Shown piece by piece: positions 25,368 to 34,629 of a stretch of 54,610 bases of DNA. A program made the translations under genes and the position numbers. Source of the DNA: Bdellovibrionales bacterium GWB1_55_8 (GTDB lineage: Bacteria > Bdellovibrionota > UBA1018); the NCBI GenBank assembly GCA_001769835.1, contig MEPR01000051.1:1-54610 (forward strand). The letters run 5' to 3'. How positions within the stretch are numbered: position 1 is the first letter of the stretch; each line of letters begins with the position of its first letter. The notes beneath the pieces were generated by a model. That model worked only from the letters and a program-made list of their open reading frames with translations, made no database searches and was not told the DNA's origin.

Positions 25368-25480
25368 CGCCATGCCGTCCGTGAACCCGTGAAATTCAAT
25401 GCGAATTGGCGTTCATGTCGCCAACTGAAGTGGGCGACTCCAACTACGGTTGTTGGCAAGCGACTGAAGCTGCGGCTCCG

Positions 25481-26524
25481 TCACTCCTCGCGACGCCTTC
25501 TTTTTGTCCTCGCAGCAAAGAGCTTGCGAATCCGGTCGTCCTCGTCCTCGTCATAAATCTCCCCGAGGAACTCCTCGAGAATATCTTCCATCGTGACAAT
25601 GCCGATGCGCTCCCCAGTGGGCGACCAGACGATGCACATGTGATTACGCGTGTTTTGCATCAGACGAAGAACAGAGAGCGCGGTATCGACGGCCTTCACG
25701 TTCAACGCCGGACGGATTACGGCCTGCCAGGTGTCACCGCCGCTCTCGCGGAAGGTCAGAAATTCCTTCGTGTGGAGAATACCGGTCACACTCGCAGCAT
25801 CGGTTACGGGCAGTCGAGTGTACCCCGATTCAAACACGGCGGAGAGCACGGTCTGCATGGAGTCCACGAGACTCACACACGCCACCTCGCGCCAGGGAAC
25901 CATGATGTCCTTGATCTGACGGCTCTCGATGTGAGCCAGATTGATCACAGCTTGCCGGTGGGCGGGAGCGAGATTCTCAATTTCGATTGCCGGCTCCGGT
26001 TCATGTACGATTTTCCGGCCCGGCAGAAAAAATCTCAAAAGGCGTTTTGTCGACCACTCCAGAGCCGAAACCGCCGGCGAGAGTACCCGGTCCGCTACGA
26101 ACAGCCACGCGGAACCCTTGAGTACGATGATCATGGGCGCACGAAGCGCGAGGGATTTTGGCACCAGCTCTCCGAGAACCACACTGAAATACGTGAGCGG
26201 CAGAACGATCAGAACAATCGAAAGCAGTTCCGCGCTCCACTCTCGCATATGCCATTGCGTCATGAAAAAAGGTTGGATGGTTTCGGCAGCTCCGACGCCG
26301 GCGACCGCAGCGGCCACGGCCCCGACAAGGGTGATTCCAATTTGGATCACGGAAAGCGTGCGCTCAGGATTGTCACGCCGGATCAGGATCGACTGAGCAT
26401 TTTTTGAACCGGTTTTGACCGCTTTCTTGAGTTCGTTTCGTGAAACACTGACAAAGGCCATCTCAAAGGCTGAGAGCAGGCCGTTCAACACAAGACAGAT
26501 TGCAACAATGAGAAGCTCTTCCAC
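25481..26524 (-). CDS. CNNM/CorC-type membrane protein with CBS pair
   Basis: 347 residues. The N-terminal DUF21/CNNM transmembrane domain (1-160) has four hydrophobic segments and carries F-E-M-A-F-V-S-V-S-R-N-E-L near residue 20 and G-E-L-V-P-K-S-L-A near 120, both family hallmarks. Two CBS domains follow (about 200-325): D-I-M-V-P-W-R-E-V, G-Y-T-R-L-P-V, and I-G-I-V-T-M-E-D-I-L-E-E-F-L-G-E-I-Y-D-E. The usual CorC/HlyC C-terminal domain is absent; the protein ends soon after CBS2 in a basic tail. The family is linked to Mg/Co ion transport and was once called haemolysin-like. It lies 23 bases after the heparinase-like gene and may be co-transcribed, though the functions look unrelated. Confidence 0.9.
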   Translation of the reverse strand: MEELLIVAICLVLNGLLSAFEMAFVSVSRNELKKAVKTGSKNAQSILIRRDNPERTLSVIQIGITLVGAVAAAVAGVGAAETIQPFFMTQWHMREWSAELLSIVLIVLPLTYFSVVLGELVPKSLALRAPMIIVLKGSAWLFVADRVLSPAVSALEWSTKRLLRFFLPGRKIVHEPEPAIEIENLAPAHRQAVINLAHIESRQIKDIMVPWREVACVSLVDSMQTVLSAVFESGYTRLPVTDAASVTGILHTKEFLTFRESGGDTWQAVIRPALNVKAVDTALSVLRLMQNTRNHMCIVWSPTGERIGIVTMEDILEEFLGEIYDEDEDDRIRKLFAARTKRRRREE

Positions 26525-26547
26525 AAGACAACCTCAAGACATCCATA

Positions 26548-29500
26548 TCACAGGTCCCGGGATGAAATCTCGCCTGTCGCGGAAACCTGAACTGAAAGAA
26601 TTCCCATCGAGCTTGTTCTTATCGCGCCTCCTGCTGAATTCGGGGCGACCTGCAGCAATCCTCCGGCATCTATTTCTACGGAGTAAAGAGCGTTCGGCGC
26701 AAGATCACAGATCACGCCTCTCGCTGCGCCTGGACCGACATTCACCTGAAATGCTGAGAGGGTATCGCGGGAATTGCCGAAGAGGACAAATGTTCGTCCA
26801 GTCACGGAATCCGTCAGGAGTGCACCTGAAGCATTTGCTTCGACTGACTTCAGAAGCTGCGCGCTCGGCATGGGCACACTCGGATCGCGAAGAGCCAGGA
26901 CGTTCAAAAACTGATCCAGTTTTTTCGGAATGGACGCCTCGATATTGATCGTGTACTGACCCAGCTCCTTGCGCTTTTTGTAGGTATCACCTGTTGCATC
27001 GGAATGCGGGACAAATGAATGAAGCCGCCCGAGCGCATCCTCGGTGTCAAAGTAATGGGGTACTGATACAGAAAAATTACCGACATCGAGCCCCTGGGCC
27101 GTAATCGAATCGATTTTTTTCCACAGCTTTGTTGTATTCGCCACCGGGCGGTCCACCTGATAGGCCCAACCTCGAACGAGATTCGGAACTTCAGCGAACG
27201 TCAGTGTATTTGACGTATTCGACGTGATGGTCAAAAACAATTCAGGTCCCCGAATCCAGAGCCGGTATCCTCGCCATTGATCGGGAATCCAGTTTTGCGT
27301 CAGATCTGTCAGCGTCGTGGTCGTGACGCTGTACGATGGGTCGCCGGAAACCTCAAGCTGGTGCTTGTTTTGAAAACTGACAGTCTCGGTGGCCGCCACT
27401 AACGTTTTCTGAACCTGAGTGATCTGCCCATCACCCGCCAGGGTATTCTGGACGGATTCCGCCTCTCCTGTAATTGTCACCGATCCGGTTGTGGTGGCTC
27501 CAACCGCAAATAATTCAAGCCAGCGAGGAATGTCGAGTTCAGCGAGAGGAGCCCCGTCAGCGCCTTGCAATGTGATGCCCGAGTTAAGGGACCGGGGCGA
27601 AACGAGCATCGTATCTCCGCCGCGGATCACCACTCGATTGGACTCTGGCAGGAGCATGCTCATCTGTGTGTTGTTTTTCGGATTGGATATCAGCAGTTTC
27701 CTGGAATCACTGAATGCGCTCATCCCAAGGGACAACGGCGGCAAGGGAGCGGGAATTCCATCGGGAACAGGGGAATCCATGGTATGCGCAACCCAAACTT
27801 TCTTGAATTCGGGATCGACGGATTGCACCCGGTCGAAAATGATGAATATATCCGGTCGCAGATACAGGAACTCGCGGTCAAAAAAATCGATCTTCCTGGT
27901 GTAAGAAGCTGTCAGATCCCCAACGGTGTATGTGAACGCCGCAGGCCGGTGTTCATATTTGATGATATCCGCGCGTTCGTAGATCCCGAAATTTTCCGGA
28001 AACGCTGAGCCCTCCTTTCTGTAAATCCTTGAGGAACAGGAGCTGGTGTTTCCATCAGGGGCATAAATGCAGCCGTCTGCGCTCGACAGAGCCGTATCAA
28101 AGATCTGTCCTCCGAGGTTGTCTGAACCCACCAAGGACCACCCCCCCGCATGGAGCGGAAGCGTCGCTCCAGTCACGGGATCGATGTCAAATCGTTCCAG
28201 CGGATCAAAAATCTTCAGCGTATTCTTTGATGCCGATCGGATGTGATACCAATGAGCACGTTCATTGATGACATTTCCGCGAATGCGGGCGCCGCCCTGC
28301 ACGATCACATCGACCTTGCGGCCAAGCAGGAATGATCCTGCGTCCTCGTATCTGCGGCTGATGGCCTCACCGGCCATGAATACGCCGAAGGCCGCGTCGT
28401 TTTCCCAGCTGGCTCGCATGCTGACGAGACCCGGGCCGCTGAAATAGCTGGCCGTCGGATTCGATGCCGGCCCTTCCTCCTCCAGCGTGTCGTCATAGAA
28501 AAGAAGATCCATGTACAGATAGTTATAAGGAACGCCGCAGAGCTCGATCTGCGTGCCATGATTCACAAAATGCTGCATGCGTGAATCCTGATAGAGCCAG
28601 GCAACCAGCGGTGCGTTCTGAATGGGCGGCTCCTGTATGTAGTCGGTTTGAGTGTTCCAGATGCGGGCTACGGTGTGCCATTCATCTCCGGCGCGATGGC
28701 ACCATACATTGGCGCTCGGCTTGCTGTTCAGATAAGGATACTGCATGTTCTGGTAAAAGCTTGCCCGGGCCTGTTCATGCAGGAATCCGGAATAATGATC
28801 CTCTCCCGTTAAAAACGAGAACTCCGCCACTGAAAGAATGCTGCTTCCCTCTTCGCCTAAAGACGAATCGTAGCCAAAGTTGTCGAACATGCCACCGAAA
28901 CTGCCCGGAAGAGCCGTGTTGTATTGCGGACTTCCGGCTATTCGATTTTCAATATTCCAGAAATAACCCCCGGACGGGGAAAACTCGTCCTTCACGTGGG
29001 TCAGAAAATTGTGCGCATCGAAGCGATGGATATTCGCGTCTTTGTTCATTTCGTAATCCGTTCCCGCGAACACTCCTGAATACAGAAGAGCCACAGCAAC
29101 CCCACCTTGGCGGTGATAGCCCCAGCTTGGCTTGATGCTGGAGTTGGATTCACCAACGGCGCCGTAGTAAAAACCGTCAGGATTGTCTGAAGCTCTTTTC
29201 ATGACAGCCCATTTTGTGGAATCCGGAATATCGTCAAAGACAAGATCGAGCGCGCGAAGCTCCTCGATTGAAGGAGCACCCGAAGTGGAACTAAGAGGAA
29301 TGCGTGAAATGAGCTGGCTCAGGTAACTGATATCTCCCGTGACTTTATAAAGGATGGCCAGCGACGGAAGCTGAACCGGGGTACCAGAATCCTGGGACTG
29401 CTTCAGAAGGTTGAACCATCTTTTGTAGGGATCCTTTGCCTTTGGCCCGTTCATCAAAGGGAGCATTTCCTCGAACTTCTGTTTTGTGATGAAGACCCTC

Positions 29501-29718
29501 GGATGTTCTGAAGATATTTGCATGCCATTTGGCAAGCTGATGAGTTTTGAGGAGGGCCCGGGCGAAGGCTGCGGCGCGGATTCAGGCGCAGTATCGATCG
29601 ACAAGCCGCTCAAGAGGACGCTGCGGTTGCAGCCAGAACTCACAATCGTGAGACTCATCAGGACAGTGAACAGCTTTGCCACTAGCGCCGCCCGCAAGGC
29701 ACCGCCTCGCCCCGACAT
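26548..29718 (-). CDS. Heparinase II/III-like lipoprotein (putative polysaccharide lyase)
   Basis: 1056 residues from the ATG at 29718, which begins a lipoprotein signal ending I-V-S-S-G-C; the frame is open upstream to 29988, but those codons look non-coding. Residues about 70-420 fit an alpha/alpha-toroid (P-R-V-F-I-T-K-Q-K-F-E-E-M, then S-W-G-Y-H-R-Q-G-G). Residues 440-720 fit the heparinase II/III beta-sandwich, with V-S-M-R-A-S-W-E-N-D-A-A-F-G-V-F and the H/Y-rich stretch N-E-R-A-H-W-Y-H-I. A long C-terminal beta region follows (D-L-T-Q-N-W-I-P-D-Q-W-R-G-Y-R-L-W). It should degrade an acidic polysaccharide at the cell surface; the true substrate is unknown. A predator attacking prey envelope glycans is one reading. 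Confidence 0.75.
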   Translation of the reverse strand: MSGRGGALRAALVAKLFTVLMSLTIVSSGCNRSVLLSGLSIDTAPESAPQPSPGPSSKLISLPNGMQISSEHPRVFITKQKFEEMLPLMNGPKAKDPYKRWFNLLKQSQDSGTPVQLPSLAILYKVTGDISYLSQLISRIPLSSTSGAPSIEELRALDLVFDDIPDSTKWAVMKRASDNPDGFYYGAVGESNSSIKPSWGYHRQGGVAVALLYSGVFAGTDYEMNKDANIHRFDAHNFLTHVKDEFSPSGGYFWNIENRIAGSPQYNTALPGSFGGMFDNFGYDSSLGEEGSSILSVAEFSFLTGEDHYSGFLHEQARASFYQNMQYPYLNSKPSANVWCHRAGDEWHTVARIWNTQTDYIQEPPIQNAPLVAWLYQDSRMQHFVNHGTQIELCGVPYNYLYMDLLFYDDTLEEEGPASNPTASYFSGPGLVSMRASWENDAAFGVFMAGEAISRRYEDAGSFLLGRKVDVIVQGGARIRGNVINERAHWYHIRSASKNTLKIFDPLERFDIDPVTGATLPLHAGGWSLVGSDNLGGQIFDTALSSADGCIYAPDGNTSSCSSRIYRKEGSAFPENFGIYERADIIKYEHRPAAFTYTVGDLTASYTRKIDFFDREFLYLRPDIFIIFDRVQSVDPEFKKVWVAHTMDSPVPDGIPAPLPPLSLGMSAFSDSRKLLISNPKNNTQMSMLLPESNRVVIRGGDTMLVSPRSLNSGITLQGADGAPLAELDIPRWLELFAVGATTTGSVTITGEAESVQNTLAGDGQITQVQKTLVAATETVSFQNKHQLEVSGDPSYSVTTTTLTDLTQNWIPDQWRGYRLWIRGPELFLTITSNTSNTLTFAEVPNLVRGWAYQVDRPVANTTKLWKKIDSITAQGLDVGNFSVSVPHYFDTEDALGRLHSFVPHSDATGDTYKKRKELGQYTINIEASIPKKLDQFLNVLALRDPSVPMPSAQLLKSVEANASGALLTDSVTGRTFVLFGNSRDTLSAFQVNVGPGAARGVICDLAPNALYSVEIDAGGLLQVAPNSAGGAIRTSSMGILSVQVSATGEISSRDL

Positions 29719-29783
29719 AAAACCCCCACGGTAAAAAATGACGATACTCATATGATCGAGCAAATGGATTGACCTGAACAGAT

Positions 29784-29799
29784 GTGTCATGACTGACAC
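29784..29799. promoter_or_regulatory. Perfect inverted repeat, probable operator of norZ
   Basis: GTGTCA, four bases, TGACAC: both six-base arms match exactly. The 6-4-6 geometry (5-4-5 core) is that of CRP/FNR-superfamily sites, to which NO-sensing DNR/NnrR regulators belong, but the half-site is not the FNR TTGAT. It lies 70 bases before the norZ ATG and 66 from the divergent heparinase-like start, so either could be controlled. The regulator is not in this window. Confidence 0.5.
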
Positions 29800-29868
29800 C
29801 TGAAGGAGAAACTCCCCACCTCGTACACACTTTGCAAGCGACGCCTTTTGCCTTCGGGGGGACTCGCA

Positions 29869-32163
29869 ATGACCAAGTCTGAAAAACGCGGAATGCTGAT
29901 TTCGAAACGTTGGCTTCATGCGTCGCTTTTCGTTTTTCTGATCGGATTCTTCGTACTCGGCTTCCTTGCCTTTCGCACGTACGGCCATGCTCCTCCGATC
30001 CCGGTCAGCGTAGTGGACTCATCCGGAAGCGTTGTATTCACGGGCAGGGATATCCAGGACGGACAACGCATTTTCCTGCGCAGCGGCCTGATGGAATACG
30101 GCTCCGTATTCGGCCACGGCGCATACCTTGGACCCGATTTCACAGCTGACTATTTGCGGCGCGCTGCGGAATTCGTGGCTGACGCAAATGGCGGCAAGGA
30201 CAAACCAGAAGCGCGTTTTCGCACGGCTCGCGAGTTCAAGGAAAACCGCTATGATTCTCAGACCGGGATTCTGACTCTTACCACCACTCAGACAGCAGCT
30301 CATGCGCGAATGCTGGAACATTATCGCGAATATTTTTCTGATGCCGCCGCGACCAAAGGACTGCAACCGGGAATCCTCTCGAACGCTGAGGACCTGAGAA
30401 AAGTAACCGCATTTTTCGGATGGGCAGCATGGGCTTCTGCCGCACTACGCCCAGGCAAAGATTATTCTTATACGAACAACTGGCCCCCAGAGCCGCTGGT
30501 GGAAAATCGGCCGACGGCCGATATGGTTTTCTGGAGCGTCCTTTCACTGATCGCCTTATTGGGCGGCATCGGCCTTCTGCTCGCTTCGTTTGGAAAGTGG
30601 AACTTTTTGGGGTGGCACGGACGCGAGAGCCTCATCCTCTCTTTCCGGCGTCCTGGCGATGTGGCGCTCACTCCTGCCCAGCGAGCCTGTGCCTGGTTCA
30701 TGCTCGTGATGGCGGCGCTGTTCCTGCTCCAGACACTGGTCGGCGGCGCCACCCAGCACTACCGTGCGGAGATATCTGGTTTCTTCGGCTTGAACCTCGC
30801 TCAATACATCCCATTCAACCTGGCTCGGACATGGCACATCCAGCTCGCTATTTTCTGGGTATCCACGTCCTTCCTGGCCGCGGGAATCTTTCTCGCACCC
30901 ATGATTTCGGGTCGTGAACCGAAGGGTCAGGCGGTTCTTTCCTACCTGCTGCTCGGTGCTCTCGCCGTCGTCGTCTTCGGCAGCATGGCAGGCGAAATGC
31001 TCGGAATTCACGGAATCACAACGAGTCTCTGGTTTGGAAATCAAGGCATGGAATACCTGGATTTGGGCCGCTTTTGGCAGTTACTGCTGTCGATCGGGCT
31101 ATTCTTCTGGGTGGTGATCGTTTTCCGGAGCTTGAGAGCCAGGCTGCCGTCGGACCACATCGGCAACATGCCTTGGCTCTTCTTCTTCTCCGCGCTGGCA
31201 ATTCCGTCATTTTACGCGGTTGGCCTCCTGTCACACCCCGACTCATCATTCACCGTGAACGACTTCTGGCGCTTCTGGGTGGTCCATCTCTGGGTGGAGG
31301 ATTTCCTCGAGTTGTTCACGACAGTGGCCGTAGCCTATATTTTCGTCTTACTCGGAGTTGTGACCGAAAAAATCGCGCTCCGGGTCGTCTACCTCGACAT
31401 CATTCTGTACTCGATCGGCGGAGTGGTCGGAACAATGCATCACCTGTACTTCTCGGGCGAGCCGGTCGAGCACATGGCGCTCGGCGCGTTCTTCTCTGCT
31501 GCGGAAGTGATTCCGCTGACGTTCCTGACCGTTGAAGCCTGGAGCTTCGTGCGTCTGGGCCTGCATCAGCAGGCTAAATCGGCGGCACCGTTTCCTCATC
31601 GATGGTCGGTCATGTTTCTCGTTGCCGTGGGATTCTGGAATTTTCTCGGAGCCGGTATTTTTGGATTCCTGATCAATCTGCCGATTGTTTCCTACTTCCA
31701 GATCGGAACCGCCCTCACCGCCAACCATGGACACGCTGCGATGATGGGTGTCTACGGGATGCTCGCGGCCGGGCTCGCGCTTTTCATCCTTCGCTACCTG
31801 ATGCCCGACGACAGGTGGTCGGACCGTGCCGCGAAAATCAGTTTCTGGTCACTGAACCTGGGGCTTGCATGGATGGTCTTCGCCACTCTGTTTCCGATCG
31901 GACTCGTTCAGTTGTATCACTCGGTCCGGGCTGGATACTTCGAAGCTCGTCAGATCGATTTCCTGACGACGGATACGCTGAGATTGATCGAGTGGCTTCG
32001 ACTTCCGGGAGACGCCGTTTTCATTATCGGCGGAGTGCTGCCTCTGCTCTGGCTCTGCTGGAGAGGCGTCCGGTACCGCGTGAAACCCGCACCAGCTGAC
32101 ATCACTCATCAACCCCTTTTCACTGAAGTGAGCGGCACATCGGAAAACCGGGGCCTTGAATGA
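29869..32163 (+). CDS. norZ: Quinol-dependent nitric oxide reductase (qNor)
   Basis: 764 residues; the ATG at 29869 has a GGGGGGA site upstream, while the earlier TTG at 29848 has none. It reduces NO to N2O with electrons from quinol in the inner membrane. The N-terminal extension (about 20-230) is the fused NorC-like region with W-A-A-W-A-S-A-A. The NorB-like core has twelve or so helices with the metal-site histidines in L-A-R-T-W-H-I-Q-L, V-V-H-L-W-V-E-D-F-L-E-L-F and G-T-M-H-H-L-Y-F-S-G, plus G-S-M-A-G-E-M-L-G-I-H-G. Length and order fit the single-subunit norZ type. No NO2- or N2O-reductase is near, so detoxification is more likely than full denitrification. It overlaps the next gene by four bases. 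Confidence 0.95.
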   Translation: MTKSEKRGMLISKRWLHASLFVFLIGFFVLGFLAFRTYGHAPPIPVSVVDSSGSVVFTGRDIQDGQRIFLRSGLMEYGSVFGHGAYLGPDFTADYLRRAAEFVADANGGKDKPEARFRTAREFKENRYDSQTGILTLTTTQTAAHARMLEHYREYFSDAAATKGLQPGILSNAEDLRKVTAFFGWAAWASAALRPGKDYSYTNNWPPEPLVENRPTADMVFWSVLSLIALLGGIGLLLASFGKWNFLGWHGRESLILSFRRPGDVALTPAQRACAWFMLVMAALFLLQTLVGGATQHYRAEISGFFGLNLAQYIPFNLARTWHIQLAIFWVSTSFLAAGIFLAPMISGREPKGQAVLSYLLLGALAVVVFGSMAGEMLGIHGITTSLWFGNQGMEYLDLGRFWQLLLSIGLFFWVVIVFRSLRARLPSDHIGNMPWLFFFSALAIPSFYAVGLLSHPDSSFTVNDFWRFWVVHLWVEDFLELFTTVAVAYIFVLLGVVTEKIALRVVYLDIILYSIGGVVGTMHHLYFSGEPVEHMALGAFFSAAEVIPLTFLTVEAWSFVRLGLHQQAKSAAPFPHRWSVMFLVAVGFWNFLGAGIFGFLINLPIVSYFQIGTALTANHGHAAMMGVYGMLAAGLALFILRYLMPDDRWSDRAAKISFWSLNLGLAWMVFATLFPIGLVQLYHSVRAGYFEARQIDFLTTDTLRLIEWLRLPGDAVFIIGGVLPLLWLCWRGVRYRVKPAPADITHQPLFTEVSGTSENRGLE

Positions 32164-32525
32164 GCCACATTCATGGCGAAGTGATCCTGGGAGGGGGCTA
32201 TGCGCTTTTTCTACTCGCGGTCTCCGTCGGCTTTTCCGCAATGGGAGCCCGGTCCGATGCAATTGCCTGTGATATCGAAAAAGAGTTTCATCCAAAGCGC
32301 GAAGCCGCGCGACTGCCTTACGGACTGTCACTGCTTCTCGCCGTGATTGCGGCAGTCATCTTCTTCGGGCTCGGCCTTCGCCACTGGTCTTCACATTCCG
32401 ATGTGCTGATGTGCGCGGTCGGGGAACTCATCGCAGCGAAGGTGTTTCTCAGGAACTTAAGTCGATTCAAACAAAGCTTCGGCCCCGATCGAGCCGTCGT
32501 CTTCAGTCGAAATCGGCCACTTTAA
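32160..32525 (+). CDS. Small membrane protein co-transcribed with norZ
   Basis: 121 residues with two hydrophobic segments (about 8-30 and 53-75) joined by a charged loop (C-D-I-E-K-E-F-H-P-K-R-E). The ATG overlaps the norZ stop (ATGA), so translation is coupled. The N-terminus M-S-H-I-H-G-E-V-I-L-G-G-G-Y contains two His. No known family is recognised. It could help assemble or stabilise the reductase, which is inference from coupling only. Its 3' end overlaps the convergent gene at 32522 by four bases. Confidence 0.7.
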   Translation: MSHIHGEVILGGGYALFLLAVSVGFSAMGARSDAIACDIEKEFHPKREAARLPYGLSLLLAVIAAVIFFGLGLRHWSSHSDVLMCAVGELIAAKVFLRNLSRFKQSFGPDRAVVFSRNRPL

Positions 32526-32767
32526 GTACAGCCGCAGCTGCCTTCCTTGCCAAATTGTGAGAGTTCGACAACCGCCTTCTCCAGTTCCTGGATAAGCTTC
32601 TTGTTGCCCTGCTTTTTCGCGAGCTTGAGATAGTCCTTGTAGAAAGCGGCGCCCGCGCGACCAAAGGCTTTTGCCTTTTTTCCAGTCATGAGGAGGCAGA
32701 TCGCCTGGCACTCAGCTTCTTTTTTGTTAACTTTGTTTTTTTTCGACGTTGCACGTTTTGTTTTCAT
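32522..32767 (-). CDS. Small lysine-rich protein with C-terminal C-G-C
   Basis: 81 residues with AAGGA seven bases before the ATG. The first 20 residues are strongly basic (M-K-T-K-R-A-T-S-K-K-N-K-V-N-K-K). A helical middle (A-F-G-R-A-G-A-A-F-Y-K-D-Y-L-K-L-A-K-K) follows, and the C-terminus is G-S-C-G-C-T. Two further cysteines lie at residues 20 and 24 (E-C-Q-A-I-C). The Cys pairs could bind metal or form a disulfide. No family recognised. The clean ribosome site and acceptable length make it a likely real gene. Confidence 0.6.
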   Translation of the reverse strand: MKTKRATSKKNKVNKKEAECQAICLLMTGKKAKAFGRAGAAFYKDYLKLAKKQGNKKLIQELEKAVVELSQFGKEGSCGCT

Positions 32768-32828
32768 GTTTTTTCCTTTTTGATCAAACCAGTTTCGAAA
32801 GGGACAGAGTAATTGAAATTCGAGCGTT

Positions 32829-33908
32829 CTACATCTCCCGCGGATGCTGCCCGAAAAAATAGCTCACCGTCACATCGACGTTCCACAGCCGTGGCAAGGA
32901 GAGCCTCTGATAATTCTGAATATCCGAATTCAACGTCAGATTGGTTCCGACTTCCATCTTATTCATTGAGAATTTGGCCCCAATGGGTTTCATATTCGAC
33001 ATCCAGATATCCGTATTGCGAGCCGTCCTCAGATAGGTGATCCCAAACCCGGTGCTGAGCGAAACGGAATCCGATAAAGAGAAAGATCCGCCGATCGAGG
33101 TCATCGTACGACTGACTTCCCTGTCACTGAGGACGAGATCAATCTCTTCGATCTGACCCATCGCGGGCATTCCGCCAGGCCCCCCCGCCCCGTGGGAAAC
33201 GGAACCATGGGAGATTGCGCCGGGTGTCGCGGAAACCGCGCGGAAGAACGGCACAGAATGCGACAAGCTGCCATGAGCGGACCAGTTGGCTTTACGAAGA
33301 TACGCACCCGAGCGCGCCGTCGTGCGCGTGATCAGATGATCTCTTTTGCTTTTCGCATTGATGGGAGCGGCGAAGTCAACGCCCATCCGGTAAGACAGCC
33401 CGTTCCCGGCGGAACGCCTGTACGTCACTCCCGCGGAAGGATCCGTGAAACGGAAAACATCGATATATGCGCCTCCCGCACTCAGCCGCCAATTCGGCGC
33501 TACTGCGTAGCTGTATTTGAGAGCGAATATCTGCCCGGGAATGACAAAATTTCTGCCAAACGGCGTCGGAATGGTGCGAAGTTCACGGCTATCCAGCGAT
33601 TGCAGGGCCGCAACCACGAATCGGTGGTTTTCCTGAAACTTCAGAATCCCGACACCTGCGGCATAACTCAGGTTTGGGATCGAAGTGGATTCCGACATCC
33701 CGCCGGTGTCATCACTGGCTGAACCCTTCAGGGAACGAAAATCGTTCTTCTGTCCCGACTTTGACGAAAGCATCGAAAACTGCAGGAAGTAATCCGAAGC
33801 GGGTTTCACCGAGTGTACGGAACTCGGGGCTGCGGTGGTTTCGCTCGCAAGCAAAGACGACGGAAGAACTGTCACGGCCAGTAAAAGTGGAATGACGCAT
33901 TTCATCAT
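32829..33908 (-). CDS. Putative outer-membrane beta-barrel protein
   Basis: 359 residues from the Met pair at 33908, which begins a signal peptide (hydrophobic core I-P-L-L-L-A-V-T-V, cleaved near L-L-A-S); the frame is open to 33935. The mature protein has many alternating strands with aromatic girdles (A-A-G-V-G-I-L-K-F, A-L-K-Y-S-Y-A-V-A-P-N-W-R-L, L-S-T-G-F-G-I-T-Y-L) and ends in a strand V-D-V-T-V-S-Y-F-F-G. A Gly/His-rich insert (S-H-G-S-V-S-H-G-A-G-G-P-G-G) lies near residue 235, likely an external loop. This is typical of an outer-membrane barrel of unknown cargo. It diverges from the lemA operon. Confidence 0.7.
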   Translation of the reverse strand: MMKCVIPLLLAVTVLPSSLLASETTAAPSSVHSVKPASDYFLQFSMLSSKSGQKNDFRSLKGSASDDTGGMSESTSIPNLSYAAGVGILKFQENHRFVVAALQSLDSRELRTIPTPFGRNFVIPGQIFALKYSYAVAPNWRLSAGGAYIDVFRFTDPSAGVTYRRSAGNGLSYRMGVDFAAPINAKSKRDHLITRTTARSGAYLRKANWSAHGSLSHSVPFFRAVSATPGAISHGSVSHGAGGPGGMPAMGQIEEIDLVLSDREVSRTMTSIGGSFSLSDSVSLSTGFGITYLRTARNTDIWMSNMKPIGAKFSMNKMEVGTNLTLNSDIQNYQRLSLPRLWNVDVTVSYFFGQHPREM

Positions 33909-34026
33909 GGACCGCAGACTATCCAATATTAGCAATAGATCAAGCGGCTTTTTCCTACTAAGCTGCCTGTTTCTTGCACCCCATGAGACCCGTCCTCTGA
34001 CGCCCCGTCTCGAAAGGAGTTCGTGA

Positions 34027-34629
34027 ATGGCTCAACTCAAGTTTCCGCTTCAAAAACTTTTGCTATTTTGGGTTGCTACAACGCTCCTGAGCGGCTGCGG
34101 CATCCAGAGCATCCCTACCGCACAAAACGAAGTCGAGGCGGCATGGTCCGAGGTGCTCAACCAATATAAGCGACGCGCGGACCTGATTCCGAATCTGGTT
34201 CAAGTGGTGAAGCAGTATGCGTCTCACGAAAAGCAAACGCTGCAGGCCGTAGTGGAAGCGCGTTCCAAGGCAACGTCGGTGCAGTTTAATGCGGACCAGC
34301 TAACGCAGCAAAATCTCGAAAAATTCTCACAGGCCCAGGCAGGGTTGAGTACGGCCCTCTCACGTCTGATGGTGGTCGTCGAAAAGTACCCGGACCTCAA
34401 AGCAAACGAGAATTTTCGCGACCTTCAAGTCCAACTCGAGGGAACCGAAAACCGGGTCACCATCGCCAGACAGCGTTACATCGAGGCCGTGAAACGTTTC
34501 AATAATCTGGTGACGGTCCCACCCTCTTCCTGGACCAACTCCATATTCCTCCATTATGAGAAAAAGCCGCAGTTCACGGTTGAGAACGTAGGCGAGCTGG
34601 AGAACGCCCCCAAGGTCGATTTCAAATGA
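34027..34629 (+). CDS. lemA: LemA family lipoprotein
   Basis: 200 residues, AAAGGAG ahead of the ATG. The signal ends in the lipobox L-L-S-G-C (Cys24). The rest is the LemA three-helix fold: E-V-E-A-A-W-S-E-V-L-N-Q-Y-K-R-R-A-D-L-I-P-N-L-V near 38-60, then R-L-M-V-V-V-E-K-Y-P-D-L-K-A-N-E-N-F and N-R-V-T-I-A-R-Q-R-Y-I-E-A-V-K. The family is widespread, envelope-associated and poorly understood. It is commonly encoded beside TPM-domain proteins, as here. The stop overlaps the next ATG (ATGA). Confidence 0.95.
   Translation: MAQLKFPLQKLLLFWVATTLLSGCGIQSIPTAQNEVEAAWSEVLNQYKRRADLIPNLVQVVKQYASHEKQTLQAVVEARSKATSVQFNADQLTQQNLEKFSQAQAGLSTALSRLMVVVEKYPDLKANENFRDLQVQLEGTENRVTIARQRYIEAVKRFNNLVTVPPSSWTNSIFLHYEKKPQFTVENVGELENAPKVDFK

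Noticed and set aside
25406-26407. 333-codon plus-strand frame opposite the CNNM/CBS gene
   Set aside because: The minus strand encodes a clear DUF21/CBS protein; the plus frame has no family features or ribosome site and is a shadow.
29784-29799. NorR enhancer site upstream of norZ
   Set aside because: NorR sites have the GTCA-N3-TGAC form; here the half-sites are separated by four bases, which fits FNR-type geometry better.
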